A stretch of 64,000 nt of DNA from Ephemerocybe angulata (Eukaryota > Basidiomycota > Agaricomycetes > Agaricales > Psathyrellaceae). The stretch is taken from assembly GCA_013368325.1 (NCBI GenBank), contig JAACJK010000109.1, positions 1,364,001 through 1,428,000 on the forward strand, written 5' to 3'. Numbering within the stretch: the stretch's first letter is position 1; every line of letters starts with the position of its first letter. Shown here piece after piece: positions 48,355 to 60,190 of the stretch. The notes below the pieces were generated by a model. That model was given only the letters and a program-made list of their open reading frames with translations. It did not search any database and had not been told where the DNA came from. The position numbers and the translations under genes are program-made.

Positions 48355-49695
48355 ATGCCAGGCCAACAATCCTTCAGCCATATAGCCTGGAACTGTGACG
48401 GCAAGAAGCTAGCTGCCGTGGGCGTCGACAAAATTACGAGGATATGGAATCCAGACAAAAGCGTGCGTCCTCCTGCTCCCCGTGGTGCAAACGAAGGAGG
48501 CTGATGGTGTGCACTGGGGTATAGATCGAACCCAGGTCAGCAGCGCAGTATGCAGGCGGCCATTCCGACGACGTGGACTACATCTCGTGGAACCCGACGC
48601 ACCCTGACTTGTTCTGCACGTCGAGCCAGAGAGACCGGAGGATCGTGTTCTGGGATGCGAGACGTACGTTGCCCCTCACCGCGCCTTGGTGGCCTTGCCC
48701 TTCAAGATTGACTCTGATTATAACCTGTTCGCCCGTTCCTTTCTGCTAGAAAGCCGGTACACGCAAAGCTGTTCATTAAAACAGTTCCCGCTGCAAACGG
48801 CATACCATCCCAATGGCCGCGAACTGCTTTACACGACAGCTGGGAACCAGATGTTCTTCCTGAAACTCGACAAAGATACCCCAGAATCGAAGGAAAGCTG
48901 GAAAATCGTTCCAGGGATGGTGAGCACCCTTTCCTCGCGCGAAAGCAAGTCCCGTTGGACGACTAACAGCACTCCTCATACGTCGATGTTATTGGGGTAG
49001 TCGACAGCCGCTACACATGCAATCTGGAATAACGCAGGGACTGGCATAATCACGAAGTATAACGGATCTTCGGCGTATCGGGCTCTGCCGTACCCTGCAT
49101 TGGAACCACCCTTCAAGACCGCAGCCGCGCACGTTGCAGGTGTTCAGGCTTTGGCACTTGATCCTCGTGGAAGGTCCGTTATCCAAGCATCGCCCCTCAG
49201 TCGAGAATGAGAAGTTCAACATTGACTTTCCAGATACCTTGCAACTGGAGGGGGAGACTCTATCGTCAACCTGTTCGACCTAACGGATTGGATATGCGCC
49301 AGGACAATTATCTCCTGCGAGTACGTGCAGCGAACCCCACATCGACTTTGAGCAACCCTGATACTAACCGTCCGGTTCAGGCATAGCGTAAACTCTCTGA
49401 GCTTCTCGCACGACGGCGAGTACATCGCCATCGCCAGCGAAGGTTCCTACATCGAGATTGTACGAGTTTCCTGTCTCCTTCTTCAAAGCACACATTCTAA
49501 CCACGCCTACCTTTGCAATTTCAGTGTGCAACTGAAACGGCCGCCCCCCTCCATCGTGTACCCGCTCCCGCGCCTGCACCTGTAGTCGCGTGGCACCCCT
49601 CGCGGTACGTCATGGCGTATTGTGGGCAGAATTCGTCGAGAGAAGGTGGTGGGCCGCCTGTAACTACGATTAGCATGTTCGGCTTGATGGAGTGA
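48355..49695 (+). CDS. THOC3: THO complex subunit 3 (Tex1/THOC3), WD40 protein
   Basis: This is a beta-propeller subunit of THO/TREX, which couples transcription to mRNA export. The start ATG is at 48355. WD-like repeats follow in order: FSHIAWNCDGKKLAAVGVDK, AGGHSDDVDYISWNPTHPDL, DRRIVFWDARQSRYTQSC, QTAYHPNGRELLYTTAGNQM, GVQALALDPRGRYLATGGGD, VNSLSFSHDGEYIAIASEGS and PVVAWHPSRYVMAYCGQNSS. The C-terminal SSREGGGPPVTTISMFGL matches the end of human THOC3 in pattern. Six or seven short introns are needed. The third intron uses the TAG acceptor at about 49003, giving STAATHAIWNNAGTG; the nearer CAG would put a stop in frame. The first blade is short, as is usual for this family. Confidence 0.87.
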
Positions 49696-50555
49696 ATATC
49701 TCTAGTTCGATGATCATGATGCTGGATAGGAATATGTGAAAGCATTGCTTGTTTTCATTTAGTACATTGCAGACGATCGACGAGTGCGGAGACGATATCG
49801 TATTTTTTTGCTATATAAGCTCAGAGAATACGCTACGAAGAACGTAAGACTCGTCGCCAAAGCATATACACAGGATGCCAAAAGGGTTTTCAAGGGGTTA
49901 TACGTGCGTGAGATCACGAGAAGGAAGAGGAAGGCATAGGCGTAGGGCATAGGTAAGTAAGGAAGGCTGTAGCAACCAACATCCGAGGTAGCTAGTACAA
50001 CGGATGAAAGGTTGACTGGGGTTATAACAATATGTGCAGGGGCATTCAATGCAGAGCGAATGTGAAAGCAGGTAAGTAGATGTCGACTGGGCGACGGGCG
50101 TCTAAGCAGTCTAAGTAAGTATAAGTAAGCAGTCTAAGTAAGTATAAGTAAGCAGTCTGAGTAAGTATAAGTAAGCAGTCTAAGTAAGTATAAGTAGGAG
50201 TCAGAGCAAAACGTTCGAGAAGCATGCTAGTGTCTTGAAGTGCGATGGAAAGCAAAGATGCGAGGTATATGGGATGCAATAAGAATAAAGCGGTTTTGAG
50301 AACGGAGCAAGAAAGCAAAGCAGGGGAGCAGAGAACAAAAGCAGGAGACAGCGAGCAGAGACGAGCAAGATAGATAGATAGCGAGGAGACGAAAGCGTAG
50401 CAGAGAGCAGAGAATCAAAGTAGAGCAGGGAAAACGAGCAAACACAGATAGCGATGCGACAGAGCAAACAGCAAAACAAAAGCATGAACAAAACATGGAA
50501 AAAACAGGTACGTAAAAAATGAACAAAAAAACGAGTCAGAGGGGTATAGTCATCC
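49696..50555. other. Intergenic region between convergent genes, repeat-bearing
   Basis: 860 bp, strongly purine-rich on the plus strand. It holds a 23-bp tandem repeat (listed separately) and AGATAGATAGATA near 50370. No gene was seen. Confidence 0.55.
50106..50196. repeat. Four-copy 23-bp tandem repeat
   Basis: The unit begins GCAGTCTAAGTAAGTATAAG. Copies start at 50106, 50129, 50152 and 50175; the third has one A-to-G change and the last lacks its final base. It lies in the 3'-3' spacer of THOC3 and the membrane-protein gene. Confidence 0.9.
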
Positions 50556-53500
50556 TCACTCAGCGCGGAACGTATACGCGAACGGCGTATGCTCCGACAT
50601 CGACGGCGGCCTCACAACCACATCCGGCAACACCTCATTCTTCCTCAAGACCGCGCGCTGCTTGCTCGTCTCGCTCCTCGCAAGCTTCAGCGGCTTGATC
50701 CCCCTCAACGACCCCACAACATCCTCCTCCTCCGCACGCGAGCTGGGAACAGCGTTTTCGTCCTGCACACCGCCCGATACAGTCATCTTGCGCGTCTTCT
50801 GCCTCTTACCGAGCGTCAAGGGGCGCGTGCTGCCGCTGCCTGTGCTGTCGTGGCTCGAGACACTGTGGATGCTGTTCGTGTCCTTATCCTGCAGGAGGGT
50901 GAGCTGGCGGAGACTGGTAGACTCGCGGCGCTCGGCGATGCCCGTGGTCTTGATGCGCAGCTTCTTGAGACTGTTCTTCGGGATGAGAGGGCGGACGGCG
51001 CGGGCGGACCACTGGCCGATGGAGGACCTGGCGGACTGGCCTTGGGCGCCGTTGTCGGTGGACTCGGAGGCGATGACGGTGGTGGTTGCGCCTGTGGTTT
51101 CTTCGGAGCGGATGTAGACGATGCTGGAGCGGCGGTTCGGAGGCATGGGAGGGGCGGGTTGGCGGGAGGGTTTGCCGGTGACGGTGTTGTGCGGCGTGCT
51201 GTGAGTCTGGGGGTTCGACTCAAGCTCGGCTTCAAACTCTTCGAAGAGGGTCACAGTAGATGCTGCCGAAGGAGGGAGAGTGGAACCCTTGCCGCTGCCG
51301 CTGCCACTACCGTAGTTGGCGGAGGAGCGGGCAGACACAGGGACGTCGGCGCGGAGACCCATGGAGCGCTTTGAGGCGCCGCGGGTGAGCTTGCCGGTGG
51401 TAGCGTACTTCTGCTCGCGGGGGTTCTCGAGGTGAGGGATGTTGTTGGGGATGGACTCGGCGCCGAAGACCGTGTTGCGGTAACCAAGGTCGACGTTGCT
51501 GGGGATGGCCATGTAGTTCCCGACCTTGCTGTCGAAGGCACCGCGGATCTCGGTGCTCCAGTTAGTCAAGGACTGCATACCCTCTTTGCCAAGGCCAAGG
51601 CTATCATAGGAACTCGCGTTAGAAAGCCAGCCCTTTGATGCAGAGAACGAAATACGCACCTGGGAAGACTGAAGTGGTTCTTCTTGTGGGAGACTTTCCT
51701 GGCCCTGGGTCCGCGCCTAGTGTTCACGGGAGTCGAGTGAAGCTCAGGTGACGAAAAGTCTTCGTCGAACTCCTTCATTTTCTTCATCTTCATCATAGCC
51801 TTCCCACCCTTGCTCTTGCTGAAAGTACAAGGAGGGGTATAGCCACCCTGCATGATCTTCATATCTTCGCCAACAGTAAGACCAGGGATGAGAATAGGGA
51901 GGACACCAGCAGTGAGAGCATCGATCTCGTTCACATCCTGAACAGGGCTGAACGAGTAGCTAGACGAAAACGACTTCTTGTGCGACATCTGGGCGAGACG
52001 GGCGGCACGAACACTGGGAGGCGTAGGCGGCAGTGGGAACGGCGGGGGAGGGCTGATGTCATTTCCAAAACTGCTGCCGGTCGTTCCAAAACTGCTGCCG
52101 GTCGGGGTCTGGGGTCCGCTGACAGTGGACACAGAGCGCGCGCGAAGATGAGCACCACCAAACGGTTTATGGACAACGACGCCCGTCGCGCTTCCCATCG
52201 GGCTATCGTAATTGTCCGAAGAGCCGCCCGGGGAGACCACAACGGTCTGGGCGAGGGTCGAGTAGTGCCTCTGCGCGACCATGATCCTCGTCGCATGGCC
52301 CTCCTCAGTGCTCAAGTTGCGCGAGCTCCTAGTAGTCTTAGTGCTGTGCATGCGGCCGAATTGCGCACTGTTCTCCGACTGAGAGCGGTTGTGCGTGTAG
52401 ATGTTGACCGGGAGCGAGTCCTCGTCGGGGATGGGAACGGGCGGCAGGGGCGGGCTTTCCGTGTGGAGCTCCTCAGGGGGGATGACCGAGAGCTTGGGCT
52501 GCGGCGAAAGCATGGAAATCGCTCGGCCAAGCTTGCTCTTTCCGTTGACTGCATCTCCATTGGTGATCCAGACGTCGCCGCTGCGACGACCCTCCACGAC
52601 GGTGGGAGAGCTGCTCATGCTGCGCTTGTACTCATGGGAGAACTTGTAGGGCGCGGGGAGCTCGGAAGGAGTGGTGCTGAGGCGCTTGCCGGTGAATGGA
52701 ATTGGTGCGACTCGGTCGAACAAGCCATTGGGGATGGGAAGAGGGGCCTTGCACAAGAGGTTAAGTGCCAATAACGGGGAGGAAAGCGTGACTGAAAGGG
52801 CGTAAAAGACATAAACTGCGGTGGATGGAGTACCCTGCAAGGCAAGAATTGTTAGATATGGGAAAGAAAGGGCCTGGGAAAGTATCTTTGTTAGTGCTAG
52901 TTTATAAAAAGATAGGAAGATGAAAGACGTACCAGAGGGAGCCAAACGGAAATGAACCAACCAATTACGTGACGGGGGGAGATTTCGACATCTGCGCCTT
53001 CAGCGGCAGCCAGCGAACTGAGACCTTCTTCGGAGGACCCGTGACGACCGAACCCATAACCTCCAAGAACCTGAGCGGTTGCGAGAGCGGGGGTCATCAG
53101 TGGACGACTTGGTGAGACGGGGAAATCCTGGACACTGGGAGTGTAGAGGGAGCCGGCATCGGTACCTGGGAATGACCAGGCGGGGACTGTGGTACGAGAG
53201 CCCTGAGTTGAGGTCATCCAAGAGGTCTGGGAGTCGAGGCGTCCTCGAGGATGGACGGGGAGAGGGCTCAGAGGGGGGAGGTCTCGCCTGAACGGGTCGG
53301 GGTCTCCGCCGGTGAGGGTCTCTGAAGTGCCGTACCCGGAGGGAAGAGGTGGAACAGGGGGGACGAGCTCGTCGTTGCCTGCTGGTGAGAACCAGTAGGA
53401 AGACTTGGCAGGGCCGGAACCTGAGTGGGTCTTCTGGGGTCTCCCACTGTGCATGGACGATGCAACCGCGGTATGGTGGGTGGAGAAGGACCAGGCCGAC

Positions 53501-54291
53501 CCGGAGTTGCGACGAGATCCTGGGTTGGATGTAATCCAGGATGCGCCGTCCTTGATTGCGTCGATTTCTTCTGTCCCGAAGGAAGGGCGGCCTTTCTCTT
53601 CGGCCTCTTGCACCGGTGGCCAAGGCTCCTGCTCTTCCGCGTTCAAGGAAGCAAGGTTCCTCTTGATAGCGTAAAGAGTGACGAAGAGGCCAGTAAGCAT
53701 GGCGGTGGTGAGGAGGGCGAGAGCACCGTTGTAAGCCGCAAGGCCTTGGAACAAGCTGTAAACGCCTGCACCAGACATCACTCCAGCAAGGGCTGTAGAT
53801 GTCACTCCGAGCAACACGACCGGTGCCCAGAGCATCCAATGAGTCTTTCCGAAGACGATGGAACGACCCATTCTAACGTGGAGGAGTGTGATACAGGCGA
53901 CCACAAAAAGGCATGCGTGTCGTGATGTCATGAGGAGCCATATGCGTACGGCAGAAAGAGGGTCGCTGGCGATGGCGATGGCTGAAGGACCTGACGTGGC
54001 CTCGGTGACGACTTGCCAGATGAATATGGTGAGTGCAAAGAGGTCGAATCCTGTGAGCCAGAGGTGGGCCTTGTCCGCTGGAGCGAGAGATCGAAAGGCC
54101 GGCAGTCCGAATTCAGACTGATATCGCTGGTCAGTTTCCAGCCAGAACCTTTGCAGAATAAAACATACCGGTGATACACGTCGACTCAGTGGACTCGGAG
54201 GCAAAATTGGGATGACGATCCGAAGGACGACGAAGACCGAAGCGAAGAAGGAAAGGAAAGCAAGGACGAGAGCAGGGATGAGAGGAATCAT
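50556..54291 (-). CDS. Large multi-pass membrane protein with disordered tail, function unknown
   Basis: The start is MIPLIPALVLAFLSFFASVFV at 54291. Four exons join at about 54170/54121, 52933/52871 and 51660/51601 and give about 1200 residues. The N-terminal third has around seven hydrophobic segments (VFVVLRIVIPILP, DLFALTIFIWQVV, ACLFVVACITLLHV, WMLWAPVVLLGVTSTAL, GALALLTTAMLTGLFVTLYA). A disordered region of roughly 200 residues follows, then a second membrane block (HVIGWFISVWLPLALSFPYL, STAVYVFYALSVTLSSPLLA). The last 700 residues are Ser/Pro-rich and basic, with patches such as MMKMKKMKEF. I recognise no named family. The layout suggests a membrane-anchored scaffold or sensor with a cytoplasmic tail, which is inference only. 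Confidence 0.8.
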
Positions 54292-55590
54292 GGTGAACGA
54301 AGTTTAGCCTTTAGAGAACGTAAATTGCGTGGAGCACGTTATGGCGCAAGGCCGTCGTCGACGTCGAGAACGTGGAGGCAGATGCCAGAGACCGCCAGAG
54401 AACGAAACGGGATCCTGGTTTTTGCTGGAGAAACTGGTCGAAAGGGAGCAGTATTGTTTTGCCGAATTTGGTCCTGGTTGAAATACCGACGCGTTTTGAT
54501 TCCGCCTCACGTGGGGGCGCTGCTGACAAAGCTGATCCGAATCGTCGCCAGGCGCCTGGGCCCTGCTCCTCGAAATCATTGCGCTCACTGTCAGTGTCAC
54601 TGTTCCACTGCCGCCATGCAAGAGCCAAAAGTACAAGGCACGGGTCTGCCCTCGGTACGGCCAGGTGCTCTTTGGATGATCCCTCTTTGCAAATACTCGT
54701 ATGCAAACCCCAGGCGAAACTTGAGTCTATCTGACTCTCACAAAGCTTGAAGCCATCCTTCATTCAGGCACAGCGATACAACCCTTCTTATTATCATGAA
54801 CAAGCGACAGTGACAGGAGCAGGCTGTCTACTAAACCTCCAGCTCGACCATCGGAAGAAACCCATCGAGCTATTGGTAAGGGTACTTTAAGCATTTAAAC
54901 GACGCGCTTCTGCTATTCCTGCATGTTCTACCGCACCGTGACTCGTATGACCCGAGCGATTCAGAAGGCACGAATTCCGGCTATCTCAGAGACTTTCGAC
55001 CGAGTCGCATCTTCGTGTAGACATCTTCCAGGCCCATTTATCAACGCCCGCGTCTCCTTGGTGCGCCCGTTCTATCTCCTAGTTCAAATTTCTGGGTCAC
55101 TGCCTAAGCGATGTCGCACTCTCTATAATAATCTGGGAGAGGGCGGGCATGGAACCGCATTCTAGCCCACGCGAAGCGCAGGTAGCTCGGATAATTCCAC
55201 ATATAATTCATCTTATCTCCCTTTTCCTCCCCTCAATCTCTATTCCCTCAGGCCAAGCAGTGCAGCTGATCCTATTTCCTTCCCATACGCCCAAGGATCA
55301 CGGCCTCCGCCTTCTTGTGCGATCTTCCGGGGCTCCAGGTTCTCAAGAAGAAGCGCTCTCCAGACGCTTTTGACACAGATTACAGCCTGCGAGATGTCCA
55401 CCGGCGCGCACCTAATCCTCGGTTCGGCTCGGTTTCGACAAATCGAGAGCCATTCCCGCATCCACTCCAAATGGACCGCACTGATGGTCCCTTTACACGC
55501 GAGCGCTTTCTTCGCTGAATCGCCGACCTATATAGGACTGCATGGTATCGAGAGCGTTTCTCGTAAATTGTCCCTCGGGGTACAAGCACC
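54292..55590. other. Intergenic region between divergent genes
   Basis: 1.3 kb with promoters at both ends. A 141-codon frame at 54325-54750 (plus) overlaps a minus-strand frame of similar length and shows no family signature, so neither is called. Confidence 0.5.
55529..55534 (+). promoter_or_regulatory. TATA box of S28 peptidase
   Basis: TATATA lies 62 bp upstream of the ATG at 55591. Spacing is like that of sedolisin A. Confidence 0.5.
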
Positions 55591-58141
55591 ATGCTCTCTC
55601 GCGCACATCCTTCGTTCTGGTCACTCACCGCCGCTCTACCTTTGATCTTTTCCCTCCTCACATGCACTTGCTCTGCCAAGTTCCGCGAGGATCGCGTTCA
55701 TGGAAACATGCCTCGCATGCCCGACATCCCTGTCGTCAGCCTTGGGGCTCGCGCAAGCGCTCCTGTTATGGCCTCGGACGGGACTGAACTCCCAGACTAT
55801 AACACCGTCTATTACTTTGATCAACTCATCGACCACTACCGGCCTTCATTAGGAACGTTCAAGCAACGTTACTGGTACACATGGGAGTACTATCAACCAG
55901 GTGAGTGCACTCGCCCACTGTGTACAACCAATACTGACTGTCTCAAAAGGAGGACCAATCGTCCTCTCCACACCGGGAGAAGTCAATGCAGGATGTGAGC
56001 TCCTTTTGCTCTCCTATAACTTAGACTACTCATGGTTCACCAGTCTACAGCACATATCTCACCAACATGACTATCATGGGCATGATCGGTATGTTCCTCA
56101 CTACATAAAGTTCGATATACCTTCTGAGCTCGCTACTTCAACAGCACAAGAAACGAAGGGCGCGACCGTCGTCCTCGAACACAGGTTCTACGGAGAAAGC
56201 AACCCATACCCCGATCTCAGCGTCGAAAGCCTCCGGGTCCATACCATCCAACAAGCAATCGACGACCTGGCGTATTTCGCCGAGAATGTGGTGCTCCCCA
56301 TGCCCGGTGGAGACAAGGTTCCCCCATACAAAGCCCCCTGGATATACGCCGGAGGAAGTTATGCTGGTATGTCGGCGCGTTTACCTTAGCTATGTGTTAT
56401 TACGGCTACTAACGACGCGATATAGGCGCGTTGGCAAGCTGGACTATGGTCAGGTAAGGCTAAACTCTGGGGAATGGAACATCTTCTAATTGACATTCTG
56501 GCATAGCAAACCCAACTTGTTCTTTGCCGCCTACTCGTCATCTGGAGTTGTTCAAGCAAAAGTGTACGTGCATTTCAGGACTTTCGCATGCGCTTCTTCT
56601 GAGGTTAATGCGGTCATGCAGCGACTTCTGGGAGTACTTCGAGCCAATCCGGGAAAACATGCCAAAGAATTGCTCGTCCGACATCCAGGCCGCTCTCACC
56701 CGTTTGGATGCAATCTTCACCAGCGGGAATGCAACAGCTATTGCGGATATCAAGAAGACGTTCGGGCTCTCAGAGTTGACCAACTCTATTGACTTTCTCG
56801 GCGCGCGTACGTCTATCCCTCGCCTCGCATTCCAAGGCACTCGCTCACCAAGCTTATAGTGAGGAACAACTTGTGGGATTGGCAGCAACTCCAACCCAAC
56901 ACAGGGTCCCAGTCAATATTTTATCGGTTCTGTGACCAGATTCAAGTGAAAGCTGGGGTCCCAGCTCCACCTGGCGGATGGGGTGCTGCATACGCCATTA
57001 CAGCCTGGGGCAAATTCTGGAGACGGGAGTACTACCCATATCGTATGTGTTTCGACTCGTCTTCTTTAGGTTTAAGTGGATGTGCGCTGACTTCTTGTCA
57101 ATTAGTTTGTGGAATTGATGACCCAGAGTTCGTCAAGCCTATCGTTCGGTTTGTTGGCCTACTAATGGTCTTACGTTCAGGACGTGCCTTGGGACAGCCA
57201 ATCCTTCTGCTGAATACTGGACAGCTACGGCCACGAATAACCGCGCCCGGTCATGGTTCTGGACGGTGTAAGTAGTGCCTCGACTTCTTGTTTTGATGGA
57301 GTCTGTTCAGCTCACCGCTCATCCCGTGCTTCTTCTGTCTGTCTGTCTGCTTACGATCTTCTTCTCTTCATCTAGATGCAACGAACTAGGCTATTTACAG
57401 GTACGCTTTCCTATGCTTATTATTTCATTAGAAGAGCGGGTCAGCTGACGGGCTTTGCACATGGCTTTCACAGAACGCTGCGCCTGAGGGGAAGCCGTCC
57501 CTTGTTTCGCGCCTGATACAGCCGTCGTACGACCTCGTAAGCACGCGTCCCTCGTCAAGTCATTAAACCAATCTCATTCACTCCTCGTTCTCTTCCTCCA
57601 ACTACGTGTCCTGATACGACCCAAAGCGCCAATGCCAGCTTATGTTCCCCCAAGCCTTCTCAAAGACGCCGACACCGCGCGCCGAGCTCATCAACCTGCT
57701 CTACAAGGGGTGGAACGTGAAACTCGACAGGATTATCTTTGTCAATGGAGCCCGTACGTCGGCGATTGATACCCCACAACCCAAAAGGCCCCAAATTGCA
57801 ACTGACGTTCGAATCCTTCCTCTGCAGGCGATCCGTGGATAGACGCCACGATGTCTGCGCGGTCTCATCAACCCCGAACGAGCTCCCTCCAACAAGTGCA
57901 CTTGACACAAGGATTCCATTGCTCCGATCTCACCGCGGACAATGCGCTCGATCCGACGATCGCAGATGTGCATCGGAAGACGCTGCAGACGATGAAGACG
58001 TGGCTGAAGGCGTACAGGCCGAGCCCCAGACCCCCGCGTCCGTACACGCCGCCGCGACCGCCGGCGTCGCACAAGGCGCCCCCGTCAACGCCGCCGCGCA
58101 AGACCAAGAAGACGAATGCGTGGATGCGCGGCGGGCAGTAG
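55591..58141 (+). CDS. Secreted serine peptidase, family S28 (Pro-Xaa carboxypeptidase type)
   Basis: The start MLSRAHPSFWSLTAALPLIF is a signal peptide. The family opening FDQLIDHYRPSLGTFKQRYW is clear. Conserved blocks follow: PGGPIVLSTPGEVNA, LEHRFYGESNPYPDLS, and IYAGGSYAGALASWTM with the nucleophilic Ser in GGSYAG. Then come the S28 helical cap (SDFWEYFEPIRENMPKNCSS), FVNGARDPWIDAT with the catalytic Asp and QGFHCSDL with the catalytic His. About a dozen introns interrupt the gene. The product should cleave after proline at acid pH outside the cell or in the vacuole, complementing the sedolisins. The C-terminal tail is unusually Pro/Arg/Lys-rich and not part of the catalytic fold. Confidence 0.87.
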
Positions 58142-58316
58142 TGAAGCATATACAGACATCGTTTATTGAACTTCAGACCTGGGCCGTCCGGCCGAATGTA
58201 TTTACCAGTCGATCTTTGTGCGAATGCCTATCATGTCAAGATTTCTACTTGATAAAGTGCCACCCCTTGGGGTTGGTTGCGCGAACCCTAACTTGTTGGA
58301 TCTACGACCTGACTGC

Positions 58317-59882
58317 CTAGGCCTGGTTCAAGGGGCTGATACTATCACAGTGAGCGATCGCGGCCAATAGAAGGTCGAAGAAGCCGGGGACCTATTAGGA
58401 GGGTTAGAAGAGCTCATCAGGGCAAGAAGAATCAAGATGTTTAGTGCTGCAGTGCAATAGAAGAGGTAGGGTAAAGAAGACGTATTGAAGAAGGCAATGA
58501 AAGGATGACGAGAGGCATAAGTAAAGAAGCAAGGAAGCCTGAGGAAGGGCAGAAGAGGGGGAAGAAAGTATCAGAGAAGGCGAGTGACGCACGTTGAGCG
58601 ATTCCGCGACGAGACAGTTCCTGCCATGTCTTCCCCACGTATCGTCACATGGCCTGTACTTCCACATATCGACCACCGTCTCGCCGACAGTGTGCGTTCC
58701 GGAGAGCTCGATGTCGACTCTGTAGCGCGTGGCGTTGAATAGTTCCGGCTTCGCGACGTACGCTATGGTGAGAGCATCGTGCAGAGGAGGGCCTGAGTCG
58801 AAGCCGAATGTGGACTTGTAGCTTGCGGCGAAGAAGCTGATCAGGGTGGAGAGGGTGTGGCGAAGAGGCGTTGCGGGCTTCGGGAGTTCGGTCTGATCTT
58901 GGCTTTGAACTTTGACCTTGGGGTCTAGGAGGAGCGAATGCAGTGCTTTGGTCACGATGGCTGTGTGTGTTACATTGAGAGGGACCATGCTCTTCTTCAC
59001 TGGGACGTTCAAGACAATCTGGGACGAATGAGCTGGAGATGATGATGGGTTCAGTTCAATTTCTCCAATGTCAAACCAACGAAGATTTAAACACTCACGA
59101 TCGCATAAAATGTTGTACTCAGCAACAGAAGACCTATTGCCGACTCCAACTCCACCTCCCATGAAGACGATCTCTTCGACTGCTTCTATGAAGTCTGGGT
59201 ACACACTGAAGAAGAGCGCGATGTTCGTCATCGGGCCGCTGGACACGACCGTGACTTTATGCCCAGTGCCTTTCGCCCAGGCCTGCTTGATGATCCTGGA
59301 CATACCCTCAAGAGCTCTGACCCGCTTTCCATCGGCATCCTCTTCGAAGAACGCGAGGACTCGGGGATCATCCAGAGCAGGGAGGCCCTCCACGCCACCG
59401 AGACCATCCACACCGTGGATCTCAGGATCGTGTTTGGCTTCGAAGAGGAGGGGTTGATCTGCTCCTGGAAAGACGCGAACGTCTTCCGGCTTGGAACCGA
59501 ATGCAAAGAGGCATCGGGCAGCATTGAGTGCGGTGTATTCACTACTCGCATTGCCGTGGGTCTATGATACGTGTCAAGAAGCGCCCATCGTCAGTTGGCG
59601 CTGGGATGAAAGAATCAGGAACGTCTGCGCACAGTCGACACGCCTAGGAGCTGGATATCGGGAAGGTTCACTGCGAGCATTATAGCTGTAGCATCATCGT
59701 GCCCCTAGAGCGTAGACGCCGTCAATGAAAAGGTAAGTGAGCAATCCTTTGGGCTGGCATGGATTTGACTCCTCTTTGGGAGCACGTACCGGGTCGACGT
59801 CGAGCCAAACATATTTCATAGCTTTAACTTTGTGGTAGAGCTTGGGGACCGCTTCTGTAGAAGGATATCTGGGCGTAGACAC
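58317..59882 (-). CDS. Inosine/uridine-preferring nucleoside hydrolase
   Basis: The enzyme hydrolyses the N-glycosidic bond of nucleosides for purine/pyrimidine salvage. The calcium-binding signature WLDVDPGHDDATAIMLAVN is assembled across an intron (VDP | GHDD). Then come GVSTTHGNASSEYTALNAAR, the block GADQPL with KHDPEIHGVDGLGG, VTVVSSGPMTNIALFF, EEIVFMGGG, the partly conserved EYNILCD, and GFDSGPPLHDALTIAYV with the active-site His/Asp pair. The last exon, 58391-58317, encodes VPGFFDLLLAAIAHC and ends NQA. Simple read-through from the preceding exon to 58404 gives a hydrophobic tail not seen in the family. The start may be at 59882 or at the internal Met of MKYVWLDVD. It is convergent with the S28 gene. 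Confidence 0.83.
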
Positions 59883-60190
59883 GATAGATGAAGATAAGGA
59901 GCGACATCGGTTTTGTCAGTCGCGAAAGCACAGGGAGACTCAGGGGCTTGCACTCGGCTGCTCAGTTGATGGGAGATGAATTGATGAATTGATCAGATTT
60001 TGGCGACGCGCGTTTGGCGCGACTGCCTGAGGTTCTACCACCACAATCACCTCTCAGACTGCCAGACTCCCGGACTGTTGGTAGATCCAGCATCAAGGTA
60101 TCTTCTAGCATGGTGTGGGTCCCATGTCGACGATTGTTGACTCTCCAAAGCCTAGAATTCAAAATCTGTGCGAGACGCCTACTTCCAACC
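59883..60190. promoter_or_regulatory. Divergent promoter region, nucleoside hydrolase / F-box
   Basis: 308 bp between start codons. The F-box reading frame is open back to 60014, so part of this could be coding if the upstream ATG is used. Confidence 0.4.

Noticed and set aside
49000..49250. Possible pseudogenisation of THOC3 (stop codons in the raw frame)
   Set aside because: Correct placement of two short introns restores a continuous WD40 reading frame.
50106..50196. CRISPR-like array
   Set aside because: Units are contiguous without spacers, in a eukaryotic genome; it is a minisatellite.
50589..51374. 261-codon plus-strand frame
   Set aside because: Antisense shadow of the disordered tail of the membrane protein.
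51980..52774. 264-codon plus-strand frame opposite the membrane-protein gene
   Set aside because: Arg/Ala/Gly-rich shadow of a GC-rich coding exon on the minus strand.
54325..54750. 141-codon plus-strand frame in the spacer before the S28 gene
   Set aside because: A similar-length frame lies opposite and neither has a recognisable pattern.
60014..60190. Upstream in-frame ATG of the F-box gene
   Set aside because: The added 59 residues look untypical, and MAPSSS at 60191 gives the usual family start; kept as an alternative only.
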